Assembly (NCBI GenBank): GCA_963773035.1
Contig: CAVYZX010000010.1
Span: forward strand, 124,001-188,000
DNA: 64,000 nucleotides
Reading direction: 5' to 3'
Source of the DNA: CAVRXZ01 sp963773035
Lineage (GTDB): Bacteria; Acidobacteriota; Vicinamibacteria; Vicinamibacterales; CAVVIG01
Shown: piece by piece, positions 17,218 to 25,109 of the stretch
How the letters are laid out: every line of letters begins with the position of its first letter
Numbering within the stretch: the first letter of the stretch is position 1
The notes under the pieces: model-generated
Databases searched by the model: none
Told to the model about the DNA's origin: nothing
Seen by the model: only the letters and a program-made list of their open reading frames with translations
Program-made: the position numbers and the translations under genes

Positions 17218-18009
17218 CACATACTTCAGCACAATGTAATAGAAAGGCGCAGCAAAGAGCAGGGCATCGATCCGATCCAGGATGCCGCCGTGCCCGGGAA
17301 TGACGGCCGCGCTGTCTTTGACGCCGGCGCTGCGCTTGAGCATCGACTCGAACAGGTCTCCGGCGATACCAGATGCGACGATTCCGATGCCTAGGAGCAG
17401 GCGCATGCCGGGCGGTACCATCGGAAGCCACCAGGCACCCGCCCAGACAAACACCAACGCCCCGAACAGGAAGCCGCCGATCGCCCCTTCGATCGTCTTC
17501 TTCGGACTGATGGCCGGAGCCAGTAGCCGGCGCCCGGCAAGCCGGCCCGTGTAGTACTGAGCCGTATCGCTCACCATGACCGCCAGCATCAGCAGGAAAA
17601 GCGGCTCCGACCCCGCAGCCTCTCGTATGGCGATCACAGCACCGATCGACAACGCAGGATACAGCGACGGAAAGAGCGCAGCCGAAACCGTGACGAGCGC
17701 CGGGGAACCGTCTCGCCAAGCGCTCATCGCGACGAGCGCCAAGGCCATCACGGCCGCCATCAGGATCACTTCGATCGGCAGCTCGCGGCTGCTGATGATC
17801 TCCGAGAACGACGCCAACGTCGTCATCGCCGCTGCCATGGCAGGCCACTTCGGTACTGCGATACCGCTAGCCGTAAAGAGGCCGATGAGCTCTTCAACCG
17901 CGGCGAACAGCACGGCAAACGCAACGGCCTCGAATATTACGAGCGGCGCGAACCAGACGACGGCGACGGCAATCGCGATCAACGCGGCGCCGCTCAGGAC
18001 GCGCGTCAT
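17215..18009 (-). CDS. cdsA: Phosphatidate cytidylyltransferase
   Basis: It makes CDP-diacylglycerol from phosphatidate and CTP at the inner membrane. The CdsA signature is complete near the C-terminus: KRSAGVKDSAAVIPGHGGIL followed by DRID. Eight or so membrane helices precede it. With the ATG at 18009 (MTRVLSGAALIAIAV) the protein has 264 residues. The longer open frame upstream runs through an array of GGGCAGGACGGGCGGG words and is not credible coding. It lies between uppS and dxr. Confidence 0.94.
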   Translation of the reverse strand: MTRVLSGAALIAIAVAVVWFAPLVIFEAVAFAVLFAAVEELIGLFTASGIAVPKWPAMAAAMTTLASFSEIISSRELPIEVILMAAVMALALVAMSAWRDGSPALVTVSAALFPSLYPALSIGAVIAIREAAGSEPLFLLMLAVMVSDTAQYYTGRLAGRRLLAPAISPKKTIEGAIGGFLFGALVFVWAGAWWLPMVPPGMRLLLGIGIVASGIAGDLFESMLKRSAGVKDSAAVIPGHGGILDRIDALLFAAPFYYIVLKYV

Positions 18010-18052
18010 ACGGGCAGGACGGGCGGGAACGGCTGGAAGGGCTGGGGGGAAG
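18010..18052 (+). repeat. Short G-rich word array before cdsA
   Basis: CGGGCAGGACGGGCGGG, then AACGGCTGGAAGGGCTGG, immediately upstream of the cdsA start on the minus strand. It uses the same words as the arrays at 623-737 and 35031-35178. Confidence 0.65.
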
Positions 18053-18079
18053 CCTCTCCCGCCTGGAGTATGTCGCCGA

Positions 18080-18868
18080 TCACTTGACGCCGAGAGCCAC
18101 AGGCTTGGTGATGCCACCGTATCGGCGGTCGCGCTTCTGGTAAGCCACGATGGCCTCCAACAGATGCCGGCGGCGGAAGTCCGGCCACAGCGTATCGGTG
18201 ACCCAGATTTCCGAGTAGGCGATTTGCCACAGCAAAAAGTTGCTGACGCGCATCTCGCCGCTCGTTCGAATCAGCAGGTCGGGATCAGGTTGGCCGGCCG
18301 TATACATGAACTGCCCGAACTGTTGCTCGTCGAGCTGCTCGGCTGGAAGGCCGGCCGCAATAGCGCGGCGGGCCGCATCCACGATTTCTGCGCGGCCACC
18401 GTAATTCAAAGCGATGTTGAACCGCATCCCCGTATTCGCCGCCGTCCGCTCGATCCCAGCTTCAAGCTCGCGTCGAACGTCGGGCGCCAATTCTTCGGGC
18501 CGTCCGATCACCTGGAATGTGATGTTGTTGGCAAGCAGTGTGTTCAGCTCGAGGCGCAGATACCGCTTCAAGAGCATCATCAATGTGTTGATCTCGGCCC
18601 GCGGGCGCTTCCAGTTCTCAACTGAAAACGCATACAGAGTGAGGACACCGATCCCCGCTCGAGCAGATGTTTCGACGATGTCGCGGACTGAATCGATGCC
18701 GGCGCGGTGCCCTTCGACGCGTGGAAGATGTCGCTGAGCCGCCCATCGACCGTTGCCGTCCATGATGAGGGCGATATGGACCGGCAGCCGCTCGAAATTG
18801 ACCTGACGCGCCAAAGATTCATCCGGTGAACCGGGCGGAATCCAGGCGAGGAGCTGCTCAAGCGACAT
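18080..18868 (-). CDS. uppS: Isoprenyl transferase (undecaprenyl diphosphate synthase)
   Basis: A cis-prenyltransferase that builds undecaprenyl diphosphate, the lipid carrier for cell wall synthesis. The catalytic Asp37 is in the signature HIALIMDGNGRWA; downstream ENWKRPRAEI, FNIALNYGGRAEI and DLLIRTSGEMRVSNF complete the family pattern. With the ATG at 18868 (MSLEQLLAWIPPG) it has 262 residues. The open frame extends 89 codons further upstream through the GC-rich spacer, but that part looks noncoding. Confidence 0.95.
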   Translation of the reverse strand: MSLEQLLAWIPPGSPDESLARQVNFERLPVHIALIMDGNGRWAAQRHLPRVEGHRAGIDSVRDIVETSARAGIGVLTLYAFSVENWKRPRAEINTLMMLLKRYLRLELNTLLANNITFQVIGRPEELAPDVRRELEAGIERTAANTGMRFNIALNYGGRAEIVDAARRAIAAGLPAEQLDEQQFGQFMYTAGQPDPDLLIRTSGEMRVSNFLLWQIAYSEIWVTDTLWPDFRRRHLLEAIVAYQKRDRRYGGITKPVALGVK

Positions 18869-19028
18869 TCGCGTCCTACTCACGCGGGGCTCTGCCCCAC
18901 ACCCCGGCTCGGTCCCGCCTCCGCCAAGGCTTCGGCGAGGCTCGCCGTAGCTCGAAGAGCAACGGCGGCACTTGCGTGGACCCCAATGCCCCGCTCCGCT
19001 CCCTCGCAGGCGCGCCGGGCGCGCCGAT
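18869..19028. other. GC-rich intergenic stretch with hairpins between truA and uppS
   Basis: No gene is seen in these 160 bases. A perfect hairpin GGGGC-TCT-GCCCC lies at 18886-18898. A second hairpin has arms GCCTCCGCC (18917-18925) and GGCGAGGC (18934-18941). A third GC palindrome, GGCGCGCCGGGCGCGCC, lies near 19011. It resembles a dispersed palindromic repeat, but only one copy is in the window. Confidence 0.45.
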
Positions 19029-19823
19029 CTAACGAGGCTTGGCTTCGCTACTATACCCCACCGAGACGAGGACGAGTCCTTCCGGCGGCGCTGTCGGTCC
19101 TGCGCGCGAACGATCGCGACCGGCCAGAACATCACCTATCCAGGCGATCGACCGTCGGCCGCGGCCGATCTCGACGAGCGTCCCGACAATCGTGCGGACC
19201 ATGTGTCGAAGAAACCCGTCGGCGGAAACTTCGTACGTGATCAACTCGTCGCAGGCCGTGCCGCCTTGGCTGACTTCGTTGGACGCAGTCGCTGCCACGA
19301 ACCCGGACGAGAATATCTCTCGCACGCTCGAACGCGCGTTGCTGCCAGCCGCCTGAAACGCCGCGAAGTCGTGACGGCCGCGGATCAGTTGCGCGGCGGC
19401 ACTCATCGCGTCTCGATCGAGGGAACCGACGAGATGCCACGCGTAGCGGCGCTCGAACGGATCGAGGACGTCGGCGTTCCAGATCCGATAGCGATACACC
19501 TTCAGGGCCGCGTCGAACCGTGCGTGAAAGGAGTCGGGCGCGATTTCGGCCTTGGTGATCCGAACGGCGTCGGGCAGCCGCGCGTTCAACGCGCCAACGA
19601 GAGCCGGCGCTTCAATCTGGCGTGCGAGGGAGAAGCTTGCGACTTGCGCACGCGCGTGCACGCCGGCATCTGTGCGTCCGGCACCGACGACGGCGATCTC
19701 ACGTTGATCGAGCTCTCGAAGCGCCTGTTCGAGCAGTCCTTGGATGGATGTGCCAGACGCCTGTCGCTGCCAGCCTACGAACTCGCTGCCGTCGTAGGCG
19801 AGCGTGACCTTGAAATGAGGCAC
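19029..19823 (-). CDS. truA: tRNA pseudouridine(38-40) synthase
   Basis: It isomerises uridine to pseudouridine in the anticodon stem-loop of tRNAs. The catalytic Asp52 is in GAGRTDAGVHA, and the N-terminal KVTLAYDGSEFVGWQRQ and C-terminal FLRHMVRTIVGTLVEIGRG blocks are typical. The length is 264 residues. It begins three bases after the pyrE stop, so pyrE and truA are co-transcribed. Confidence 0.96.
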   Translation of the reverse strand: MPHFKVTLAYDGSEFVGWQRQASGTSIQGLLEQALRELDQREIAVVGAGRTDAGVHARAQVASFSLARQIEAPALVGALNARLPDAVRITKAEIAPDSFHARFDAALKVYRYRIWNADVLDPFERRYAWHLVGSLDRDAMSAAAQLIRGRHDFAAFQAAGSNARSSVREIFSSGFVAATASNEVSQGGTACDELITYEVSADGFLRHMVRTIVGTLVEIGRGRRSIAWIGDVLAGRDRSRAGPTAPPEGLVLVSVGYSSEAKPR

Positions 19824-19826
19824 TGC

Positions 19827-20405
19827 CTATGCCCGCACGGGCCTCGATCCAGGTTTGGTGACTGCCAAGCCCTGTTCACACAGAGGGCACTTGTCGGGAT
19901 CGTAGGTCGGGAGCGGCAGCCCGGCCAGCGCCAGAAACGAAACGTCGAGTCGGGAACCGCCGTCGCTCCGGTCGATAATCGACGCGGCCCCGACCACCTG
20001 GCCGCCCGTGGCCCTGGCAACCTCGATCGTCTCGCGAGTAGAGCCACCCGTAGTGACCACGTCTTCAACGACGAGGACGCGGTCCTGGGGCGCCAGCGTG
20101 AACCCGCGACGAAGCGTGAGCGCGCCTTCCTGTCGCTCGGCGAAGATGGCGCGTACGCTCAGGGCACGGCCCACTTCCTGCCCGATCACCACTCCGCCCA
20201 GAGCCGGCGACAAGACGACGCTCGCGTTCAAGTCGCGTGTTCGCTCGCCGATGGCCCGGCCGAGCGCCTCCGCATGATGGGGGTACTGGAGCACGAGCGC
20301 ACTTTGCAGATAGCCTGGGCTGTGGAGCCCAGACGTCAAACGAAAGTGGCCTTCGAGCAACGCGCCGGATTTTCGAAACAAGTCGAGTACAGCTTCGGGC
20401 GTCAT
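19827..20405 (-). CDS. pyrE: Orotate phosphoribosyltransferase
   Basis: It joins orotate with PRPP to form OMP, the fifth step of pyrimidine synthesis. The PRPP-binding motif is VLVVEDVVTTGGST near residues 109-122; FRLTSGLHSPGYLQSALVLQ and LSPALGGVVIGQEVG are also typical. The C-terminal part contains a CPLC pair (near residue 173) that could bind metal. It has 192 residues. The other pyr genes of the window (pyrRBC, pyrKD) lie about 8-14 kb away. Confidence 0.95.
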   Translation of the reverse strand: MTPEAVLDLFRKSGALLEGHFRLTSGLHSPGYLQSALVLQYPHHAEALGRAIGERTRDLNASVVLSPALGGVVIGQEVGRALSVRAIFAERQEGALTLRRGFTLAPQDRVLVVEDVVTTGGSTRETIEVARATGGQVVGAASIIDRSDGGSRLDVSFLALAGLPLPTYDPDKCPLCEQGLAVTKPGSRPVRA

Positions 20406-20421
20406 ATCGGGAAAGGCCGCT

Positions 20422-20427
20422 AGTATA
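20422..20427 (-). promoter_or_regulatory. Probable -10 element of pyrE
   Basis: TATACT on the minus strand, inside the palindrome GTATAC, 16 bases before the pyrE ATG. The same site reads TATACAAT on the plus strand and could also serve the divergent TolC gene. No clear -35 on either side. Confidence 0.45.
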
Positions 20428-20511
20428 CAATTCGGCGTTTTTCGGCGAACCGAACGCCCGCCGCTACCGTCTACTCATCAGAAGAATTAGCTGTCTTTTC
20501 AGGGAGTTGCC

Positions 20512-22197
20512 ATGTACCGCCTTCTGCTTCGAGCCGTCAACGCCGTCGCCATCGCCGCATCTGTCATGTCTGCCGCGCCCGCCTCAGCTCAGTCCAGTTC
20601 GTTCTCGATTTCCAGCTTGACAGCTCAGGCGCCGGCTGCGTCGACGGCCGAACCGGTCCGGCGGCTGTCGATCGACGAGGCTGTTCTGCTCGCCCTCGAG
20701 CAGAATCTGGGCATTCGCATCCAACGGATCGATCCGCAAATTCAGGACATTGTCATCGCCCAGTCCCGATCGTTCTGGGCGCCGAACCTCAATGCGAATT
20801 TCTCACGGAACGGGCAGACGCAACAATCGACGAGCTCGCTTTCAGGCGGAGCCCTCAGCGTCGAGAACGGCCGCTTCGCCAACGGCGTCGGGCTCAGCCA
20901 GCTTCTCCCCTGGGGCGGCGCCTACCGGGCAAATTGGAACAACAACCGCGATACGACCACCAGTCTGTTCTTGAACTTCAGCCCTCAGCTTCAATCGGCG
21001 GTCAACCTGAACTACACGCAGCCGCTGCTTCGGGACTTCAAGATCGATCAGGTCCGTCAACAGGTCCAGCTCAGCTCGAAGCTGCGCGAGCTCTCTGACG
21101 TTCAGCTCCAGGCCGTGATCGTTCAGACCACTCGAAACGTCAAGACGGCCTACTGGGATCTCTCTTATGCGATCAATAACCTCACCGCCCAGCGGCAATC
21201 GCTCGAGCTCGCGGAGCGCTCGCTGCGCGACAACCAGCGGCGGGTCGAGGTGGGGACCATGGCTCCGATCGACATCATCCAGGCCCAAGCCGAGGTCGCC
21301 ACCAACGAGCAAAACGTCATCGTCGCCGATGCCGAGATCAAGCGGAACGAGGATCGGCTACGAGCGTTGATTTTCGACCCGGACATGGCAAATTTCTGGA
21401 CGACGACGCTCGAACCCACGGATGCGGCGCCGTACGAAGAACAAGCAATCGACGTGGATGCCGCCATTCGAAACGCGCTCGACAAGCGCTCGGATCTCAA
21501 TCAGATCAAGAACAGCCTCGCGCAAAACGACATCAACATTCGCTACTTTCGGAACCAGAGGCTGCCGGACATCGCGGCGAGCGTGAGCTACATCGCGACC
21601 GGTACCGGCGGCACGCAGCTGAGTCCCGTCGATTTCTCGTCGATTACGTCCGGCGTCATTCCCGCGCGAACCGTGGTCGGCAATCGCAGCTTCAGCTCCG
21701 CTCTCGATGACATCTTTCAAAACAACTTTCCGAACTGGACGGTGGGAGTGACGGTCAGCTATCCGATTGGCGCGAGCACGGCCGAGACGAGTCTCGCGCG
21801 GGCGCGGCTGCAGGCACAGCAGACGCAGACTCAGGTCAAGAACGTTCAACTGCAAATCGCGACTCAGGTGCGCGATGTCGCGCGGCAGGTGCGGACGAAC
21901 CAGCAGCGCGTCAAGGCAGCGCGTGCCTCGCGTGTGCTGCAGGAGAAAAAGCTCGAAGCCGAAGAGAAGAAGCAGGCGGCCGGACTGTCCACGACCTTTC
22001 TCGTGGTCCAAGCGCAACGCGATCTTGCGCAATCGCGTACGTTGGAAATCCGTGCGATTGCCGACTACAACAAGTCGCTCGTTGACTTCGATGCGGTCCA
22101 ATTGGTGCCGCCGCCGATAGGGCCCGGAGGGAGCGTTCCCAACGCAACCGCGCCCGGCACCATTCAGACGGCGGGCGGCGTCATCGTCTCGCAGTAG
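20512..22197 (+). CDS. TolC-family outer membrane efflux protein
   Basis: A 561-residue protein with a signal peptide (cleavage near residue 27, ASAQS) and the two-fold repeated coiled-coil organisation of TolC/OEP proteins: LSIDEAVLLALEQNLGIRI at the start of the first repeat, and long heptad-like helices near residues 175-265 and 410-510. The C-terminal tail is rich in Pro and Gly. It probably forms the outer membrane channel of an export system; no partner pump is adjacent, so the substrate is unknown. A good Shine-Dalgarno AGGGAG lies seven bases before the ATG. Confidence 0.9.
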   Translation: MYRLLLRAVNAVAIAASVMSAAPASAQSSSFSISSLTAQAPAASTAEPVRRLSIDEAVLLALEQNLGIRIQRIDPQIQDIVIAQSRSFWAPNLNANFSRNGQTQQSTSSLSGGALSVENGRFANGVGLSQLLPWGGAYRANWNNNRDTTTSLFLNFSPQLQSAVNLNYTQPLLRDFKIDQVRQQVQLSSKLRELSDVQLQAVIVQTTRNVKTAYWDLSYAINNLTAQRQSLELAERSLRDNQRRVEVGTMAPIDIIQAQAEVATNEQNVIVADAEIKRNEDRLRALIFDPDMANFWTTTLEPTDAAPYEEQAIDVDAAIRNALDKRSDLNQIKNSLAQNDINIRYFRNQRLPDIAASVSYIATGTGGTQLSPVDFSSITSGVIPARTVVGNRSFSSALDDIFQNNFPNWTVGVTVSYPIGASTAETSLARARLQAQQTQTQVKNVQLQIATQVRDVARQVRTNQQRVKAARASRVLQEKKLEAEEKKQAAGLSTTFLVVQAQRDLAQSRTLEIRAIADYNKSLVDFDAVQLVPPPIGPGGSVPNATAPGTIQTAGGVIVSQ

Positions 22198-22256
22198 TAT
22201 AGCGGCGCCGCGAGTCGGCCTTTCCTTCAATGGCGGCGGGGGCCCTCCAGCCTTCG

Positions 22257-22364
22257 CTGCCCCTCCTGCCCCTCCTGCCCCTCCTGCCCTTCCTGCCCCT
22301 CCTGCCCCTCCTGCCCTTCCTGCCCTTCCTGCCCTTCCCGCCCTTCCTGCCCTTCCTGCCCTCA
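22257..22364 (+). repeat. Twelve tandem 9-bp units CTGCCC(C/T)TC
   Basis: Twelve contiguous 9-mers: mostly CTGCCCCTC or CTGCCCTTC, with one CCGCCCTTC and a terminal CTGCCCTCA. The array fills most of the gap between the TolC gene and the glycosyltransferase and ends three bases before its -10 box, so it occupies the -35 region of that promoter. Confidence 0.92.
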
Positions 22365-22366
22365 GG

Positions 22367-22372
22367 TACACT
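22367..22372 (+). promoter_or_regulatory. -10 element of the glycosyltransferase pair, probably leaderless
   Basis: TACACT is followed by six C residues and then the GTG start codon at 22379. This is the same hexamer-N6-start spacing as at 5277, 25110 and 33024. The -35 position falls inside the 9-bp array. Confidence 0.5.
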
Positions 22373-22378
22373 CCCCCC

Positions 22379-23152
22379 GTGCCGAAGCTCTCGGTCACGG
22401 TCATCACCAAGAACGAAGCGAAAGACATCGGAGACGCGCTGAAGTCCGTGGCGTGGGCCGACGAGCTCGTGGTGGTGGACTCCATGAGCACCGACGACAC
22501 CGTGGCAGTCGCCCGCCAATTCACCGATCGAGTGATCGTGCGCGATTGGCCAGGGTACGTGGCCCAGAAAAACTACGCGGCGTCGGTTGCGAGCCACGAC
22601 TGGATTCTCTCGCTCGACGCGGACGAACGTGTGACGCCCGATTTGGTCGCCGAGATCAAATCGACGCTCGAAGGCGGCCCGAAACAGGTAGGCTACCGCA
22701 TTCCCAGAGTCACCTGGCACCTCGGGCGCTGGATTCGGACCACTGACTGGTACCCCGACGATCAGCTTCGGCTCTACGATCGGCGGACCGCAGAATGGAC
22801 GGGCCGCTACGTCCACGAATCAGTGGCGGTTCGAGGATCGATCGGTCGTCTACGAGGAGAGCTCCAACACTTCGCGTACCGCGACATCTCCGATCACCTG
22901 GAGACCATCGATCGGTATACGACCTACGCGGCTCGCCAGATGCACGAGGCTGGACAACGGGCGGCGATGCGGCACCTTGTCGGCCACCCTCCACTCGCCT
23001 TCTTACGCAACTACCTGGCACGCGGCGGATTTCGAGACGGCATTCCAGGATTCATCATTTCGGCAATGAACGCCTACTACGTCTTCCTCAAGTTTGCAAA
23101 GCTCTGGGAAGCTCAACGACAGGCAGAACGTCTGGTGCCCTTGAACTCTTGA
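22379..23152 (+). CDS. Family 2 glycosyltransferase (WaaE/KdtX-like)
   Basis: A 257-residue GT-A fold enzyme without membrane segments. The N-terminal nucleotide-sugar motif is KLSVTVITKNEAKDI, and the DxD-like metal site is LSLDADERV near residue 82. The pattern with DWPGYVAQKNYA and a C-terminal YFRY/GIPGFIISAMNAYYVF-type end matches LPS-core beta-1,4-glucosyltransferases of the WaaE type. It likely adds a sugar to LPS core or another surface glycan. It starts with GTG behind a probable leaderless promoter and is followed six bases later by a second glycosyltransferase. Confidence 0.88.
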   Translation: MPKLSVTVITKNEAKDIGDALKSVAWADELVVVDSMSTDDTVAVARQFTDRVIVRDWPGYVAQKNYAASVASHDWILSLDADERVTPDLVAEIKSTLEGGPKQVGYRIPRVTWHLGRWIRTTDWYPDDQLRLYDRRTAEWTGRYVHESVAVRGSIGRLRGELQHFAYRDISDHLETIDRYTTYAARQMHEAGQRAAMRHLVGHPPLAFLRNYLARGGFRDGIPGFIISAMNAYYVFLKFAKLWEAQRQAERLVPLNS

Positions 23153-23158
23153 ACCTCG

Positions 23159-24289
23159 ATGTTCTCGTTGCACATAGACACGGCCCGCACGTGGCGCGGC
23201 GGTCAGAACCAGGTCCTGCTGACCGTGAACGGGCTCCGAGCGATCGGGCAGCGAGCGTCGCTCATTGCCCATCCTGACGGCGAGCTCAGGCGCCGGGCGG
23301 CAGAGGGACTCGACCTCATCCCCATCGCGCCGCGCACCGAAATGGATCTCTCGGCCGCCTGGCGTCTCTCACGTGTTGTGAAGCGGTTGCGGCCCGAGGT
23401 CGTGCACGCGCACGACGCCCATGGAACGGCGATGGCCTCGCTCGGGCTATCGCTGGGCTCGCCGACGCCTGCGCCAGCCTTGATCGTGTCGCGGCGGGTG
23501 GATTTTCATCTGAACCGCAATTCGTTCTCGCGTTGGAAACATCGCCAGGTCGACCTTTTCATCGCCGCGTCAGAAGCGATCCGCAAGATGCTCGTTGCCG
23601 ACGGCGTTCCCAGCGAGCGGGCGATTACGGTTCACGAGGGCATCGACCTCGAGCACGTGCTGGCCGCGCCGCCGGTCAACGTTCACCAGGCCTTTTGGCT
23701 TCCCCATCAGGCGCCGGTCGTCGGCAACGTCGCCGCACTGGTGCCTCACAAAGGCCACCGGCACCTCATCGAGGCAGCGCACCTGGTCGTTCGCGAGATG
23801 CCCGATACGAGGTTCCTTATCCTCGGCGAAGGCGAGCTGCGCGAACAGCTCGAGCGTCAGATCCGCGACTACCATCTCGAGAAGCACGTGCTTCTACCGG
23901 GATTCAGGACCGATGTGATCGGATGCATCAAGGGATTCGACCTGTTCGTGATGAGCTCAGTGACAGAAGGGCTGGGAACTTCGTTGCTGGATGCCATGGC
24001 GTGTTCACGCGCGTCAATCGCAACCCGAGCTGGTGGCATTCCTGAGCTCGTCCAGGCTGACCGCACTGGAGTGCTTGTCGAACCTCGCGATCACGCCGCG
24101 ATGGCACGTGAAATCGTTCGCCTTCTAAAGGATGACGGGCTGCGGCGACAGATGGGTGAAGCCGCACGGACCCGCGTTGCCGAACGGTTCACCGTCGAGC
24201 GGATGGTCGCGGAGACCGCCGCCGTCTACGAACGCGTGGCCGGCAGGCCCCACGCAGCGGACATTGCGCGTCAGCCTGCGCACGATTGA
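23159..24289 (+). CDS. Family 4 glycosyltransferase (GT-B)
   Basis: A 376-residue GT-B fold enzyme. The N-terminal acceptor domain begins MFSLHIDTARTWRGGQNQVL; the donor domain has VVGNVAALVPHKGHRHLIEA, LILGEGELREQLE and the E-x7-E signature in SVTEGLGTSLLDAMA. It is six bases behind the family 2 enzyme, so both probably work on the same surface polysaccharide or LPS core. Its last 101 bases overlap the convergent gene on the other strand. Confidence 0.88.
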   Translation: MFSLHIDTARTWRGGQNQVLLTVNGLRAIGQRASLIAHPDGELRRRAAEGLDLIPIAPRTEMDLSAAWRLSRVVKRLRPEVVHAHDAHGTAMASLGLSLGSPTPAPALIVSRRVDFHLNRNSFSRWKHRQVDLFIAASEAIRKMLVADGVPSERAITVHEGIDLEHVLAAPPVNVHQAFWLPHQAPVVGNVAALVPHKGHRHLIEAAHLVVREMPDTRFLILGEGELREQLERQIRDYHLEKHVLLPGFRTDVIGCIKGFDLFVMSSVTEGLGTSLLDAMACSRASIATRAGGIPELVQADRTGVLVEPRDHAAMAREIVRLLKDDGLRRQMGEAARTRVAERFTVERMVAETAAVYERVAGRPHAADIARQPAHD

Positions 24290-25085
24290 ACCCGCAGGCG
24301 TTCATCATGCCGAGGTGACACAGCGCGAAGTCGTACTTGACCGGATCTTCAGGATCCAGTCGGCTCAGCGTCGCGGTGATGTCACGTGCCATCGCCCATC
24401 CCGGGCTTGTATATCGTGTCAGCCGCAGGCAGCGTCCGACGCGGATGACGTGGGTGTCGAGCGGGACGATGAGCTTGGCCGGCGCGACCCGTGACCAGAC
24501 GCCGAGATCCAGCGCATCGCGACGAACCATCCATCGAAGAAACAAGTTCAGTCGCTTGCAGCCGCTGCCGGCGGACGGCCGCGGAAAAAAGTAGTGCACC
24601 CCCGGTCGTCGAGGCACTCGGCCGTATGCCGCACGCAGATCGAGGGCCAGGACACGCACCGAGAAGCTTTCGAGCGCATCCGTGATGTCGGGTGCCGACG
24701 GATCGTAGGCATCGAGGAAAAACTCTTCGATCGAACCCGAGCGGTCCAGGATCTGACGGAGAAGCCATAGCAGCGCGACCAGATCGGGGCCCGCTGTCCA
24801 ACGATGGACGAGGTTGGAGAATGCCGACTTCTCCTTCGAAGGCTCGAACGTTCGAACGTAAGCGGCCGGCCGAGGGCCAGCGATCGCCAACAACCGTTCG
24901 ATCGATTGCAGCACGCTCGCCACGCGGCCGAACGCCAGCGCGGCGGCACAGAACCCGACGACCTCACGGTCGTCTGGCCGTTCGTAACGCCTGACGATCT
25001 GAATGGGGTCGGCGGCGGAATCCGGGTAATTGAAGTCCGCGTAAAGACGATCGAGGGTTTGTTTGAGCAGCGAGTCGCTGAACAC
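24189..25085 (-). CDS. TIGR02757 family (DUF2400) protein
   Basis: A 298-residue protein of the TIGR02757/DUF2400 family, whose function is not known. Family features: LKQTLDRLYADFNYPDSAADP near the start, GFCAAALAFGRVASVLQSIE, KRLNLFLRWMVRRDALDLGV, LIVPLDTHVIRVGRCLRLT, and a C-terminal Cys cluster in DFALCHLGMMNACGFNRAQADAQC. The fold recalls the helix-hairpin-helix glycosylases (the DTHVIRV stretch is like DTHVHRI of Nth). I chose GTG at 25085; no ATG fits. It diverges from the acylase gene with a 24-base gap, and its Arg-rich C-terminus overlaps the GT4 gene by 101 bases. Confidence 0.8.
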   Translation of the reverse strand: MFSDSLLKQTLDRLYADFNYPDSAADPIQIVRRYERPDDREVVGFCAAALAFGRVASVLQSIERLLAIAGPRPAAYVRTFEPSKEKSAFSNLVHRWTAGPDLVALLWLLRQILDRSGSIEEFFLDAYDPSAPDITDALESFSVRVLALDLRAAYGRVPRRPGVHYFFPRPSAGSGCKRLNLFLRWMVRRDALDLGVWSRVAPAKLIVPLDTHVIRVGRCLRLTRYTSPGWAMARDITATLSRLDPEDPVKYDFALCHLGMMNACGFNRAQADAQCPLRGACRPRVRRRRRSPRPSARR

Positions 25086-25097
25086 AGCCGTGATCGG

Positions 25098-25103
25098 TAT
25101 TAT
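25098..25103 (+). promoter_or_regulatory. -10 element of the acylase gene, probably leaderless
   Basis: TATTAT at 25098-25103, then TCCTCC, then ATG at 25110: six bases between the hexamer and the start codon. In the 24-base divergent gap the minus strand reads ATAATA, so it could fire both ways. Confidence 0.55.
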
Positions 25104-25109
25104 TCCTCC

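Noticed and set aside
18010..18117. N-terminal extension of CdsA
   Set aside because: The extra 36 codons are repeat words and antisense-like low-complexity sequence; MTRVLSGAAL is the natural membrane start.
18972..20423. A 483-codon open frame on the plus strand
   Set aside because: It is antisense to truA and pyrE, whose protein families are certain; high GC keeps the opposite strand open. The same holds for long frames at 15108-16274, 32219-33211, 37785-38792 and 3882-4883.
22257..22364. CRISPR array
   Set aside because: The 9-bp units are contiguous with no unique spacers, and no cas genes are present.
24804..25109. 102-codon upstream extension of the acylase gene
   Set aside because: It lies antisense to the TIGR02757 gene; the signal-anchor start at 25110 behind a -10 element is far better.
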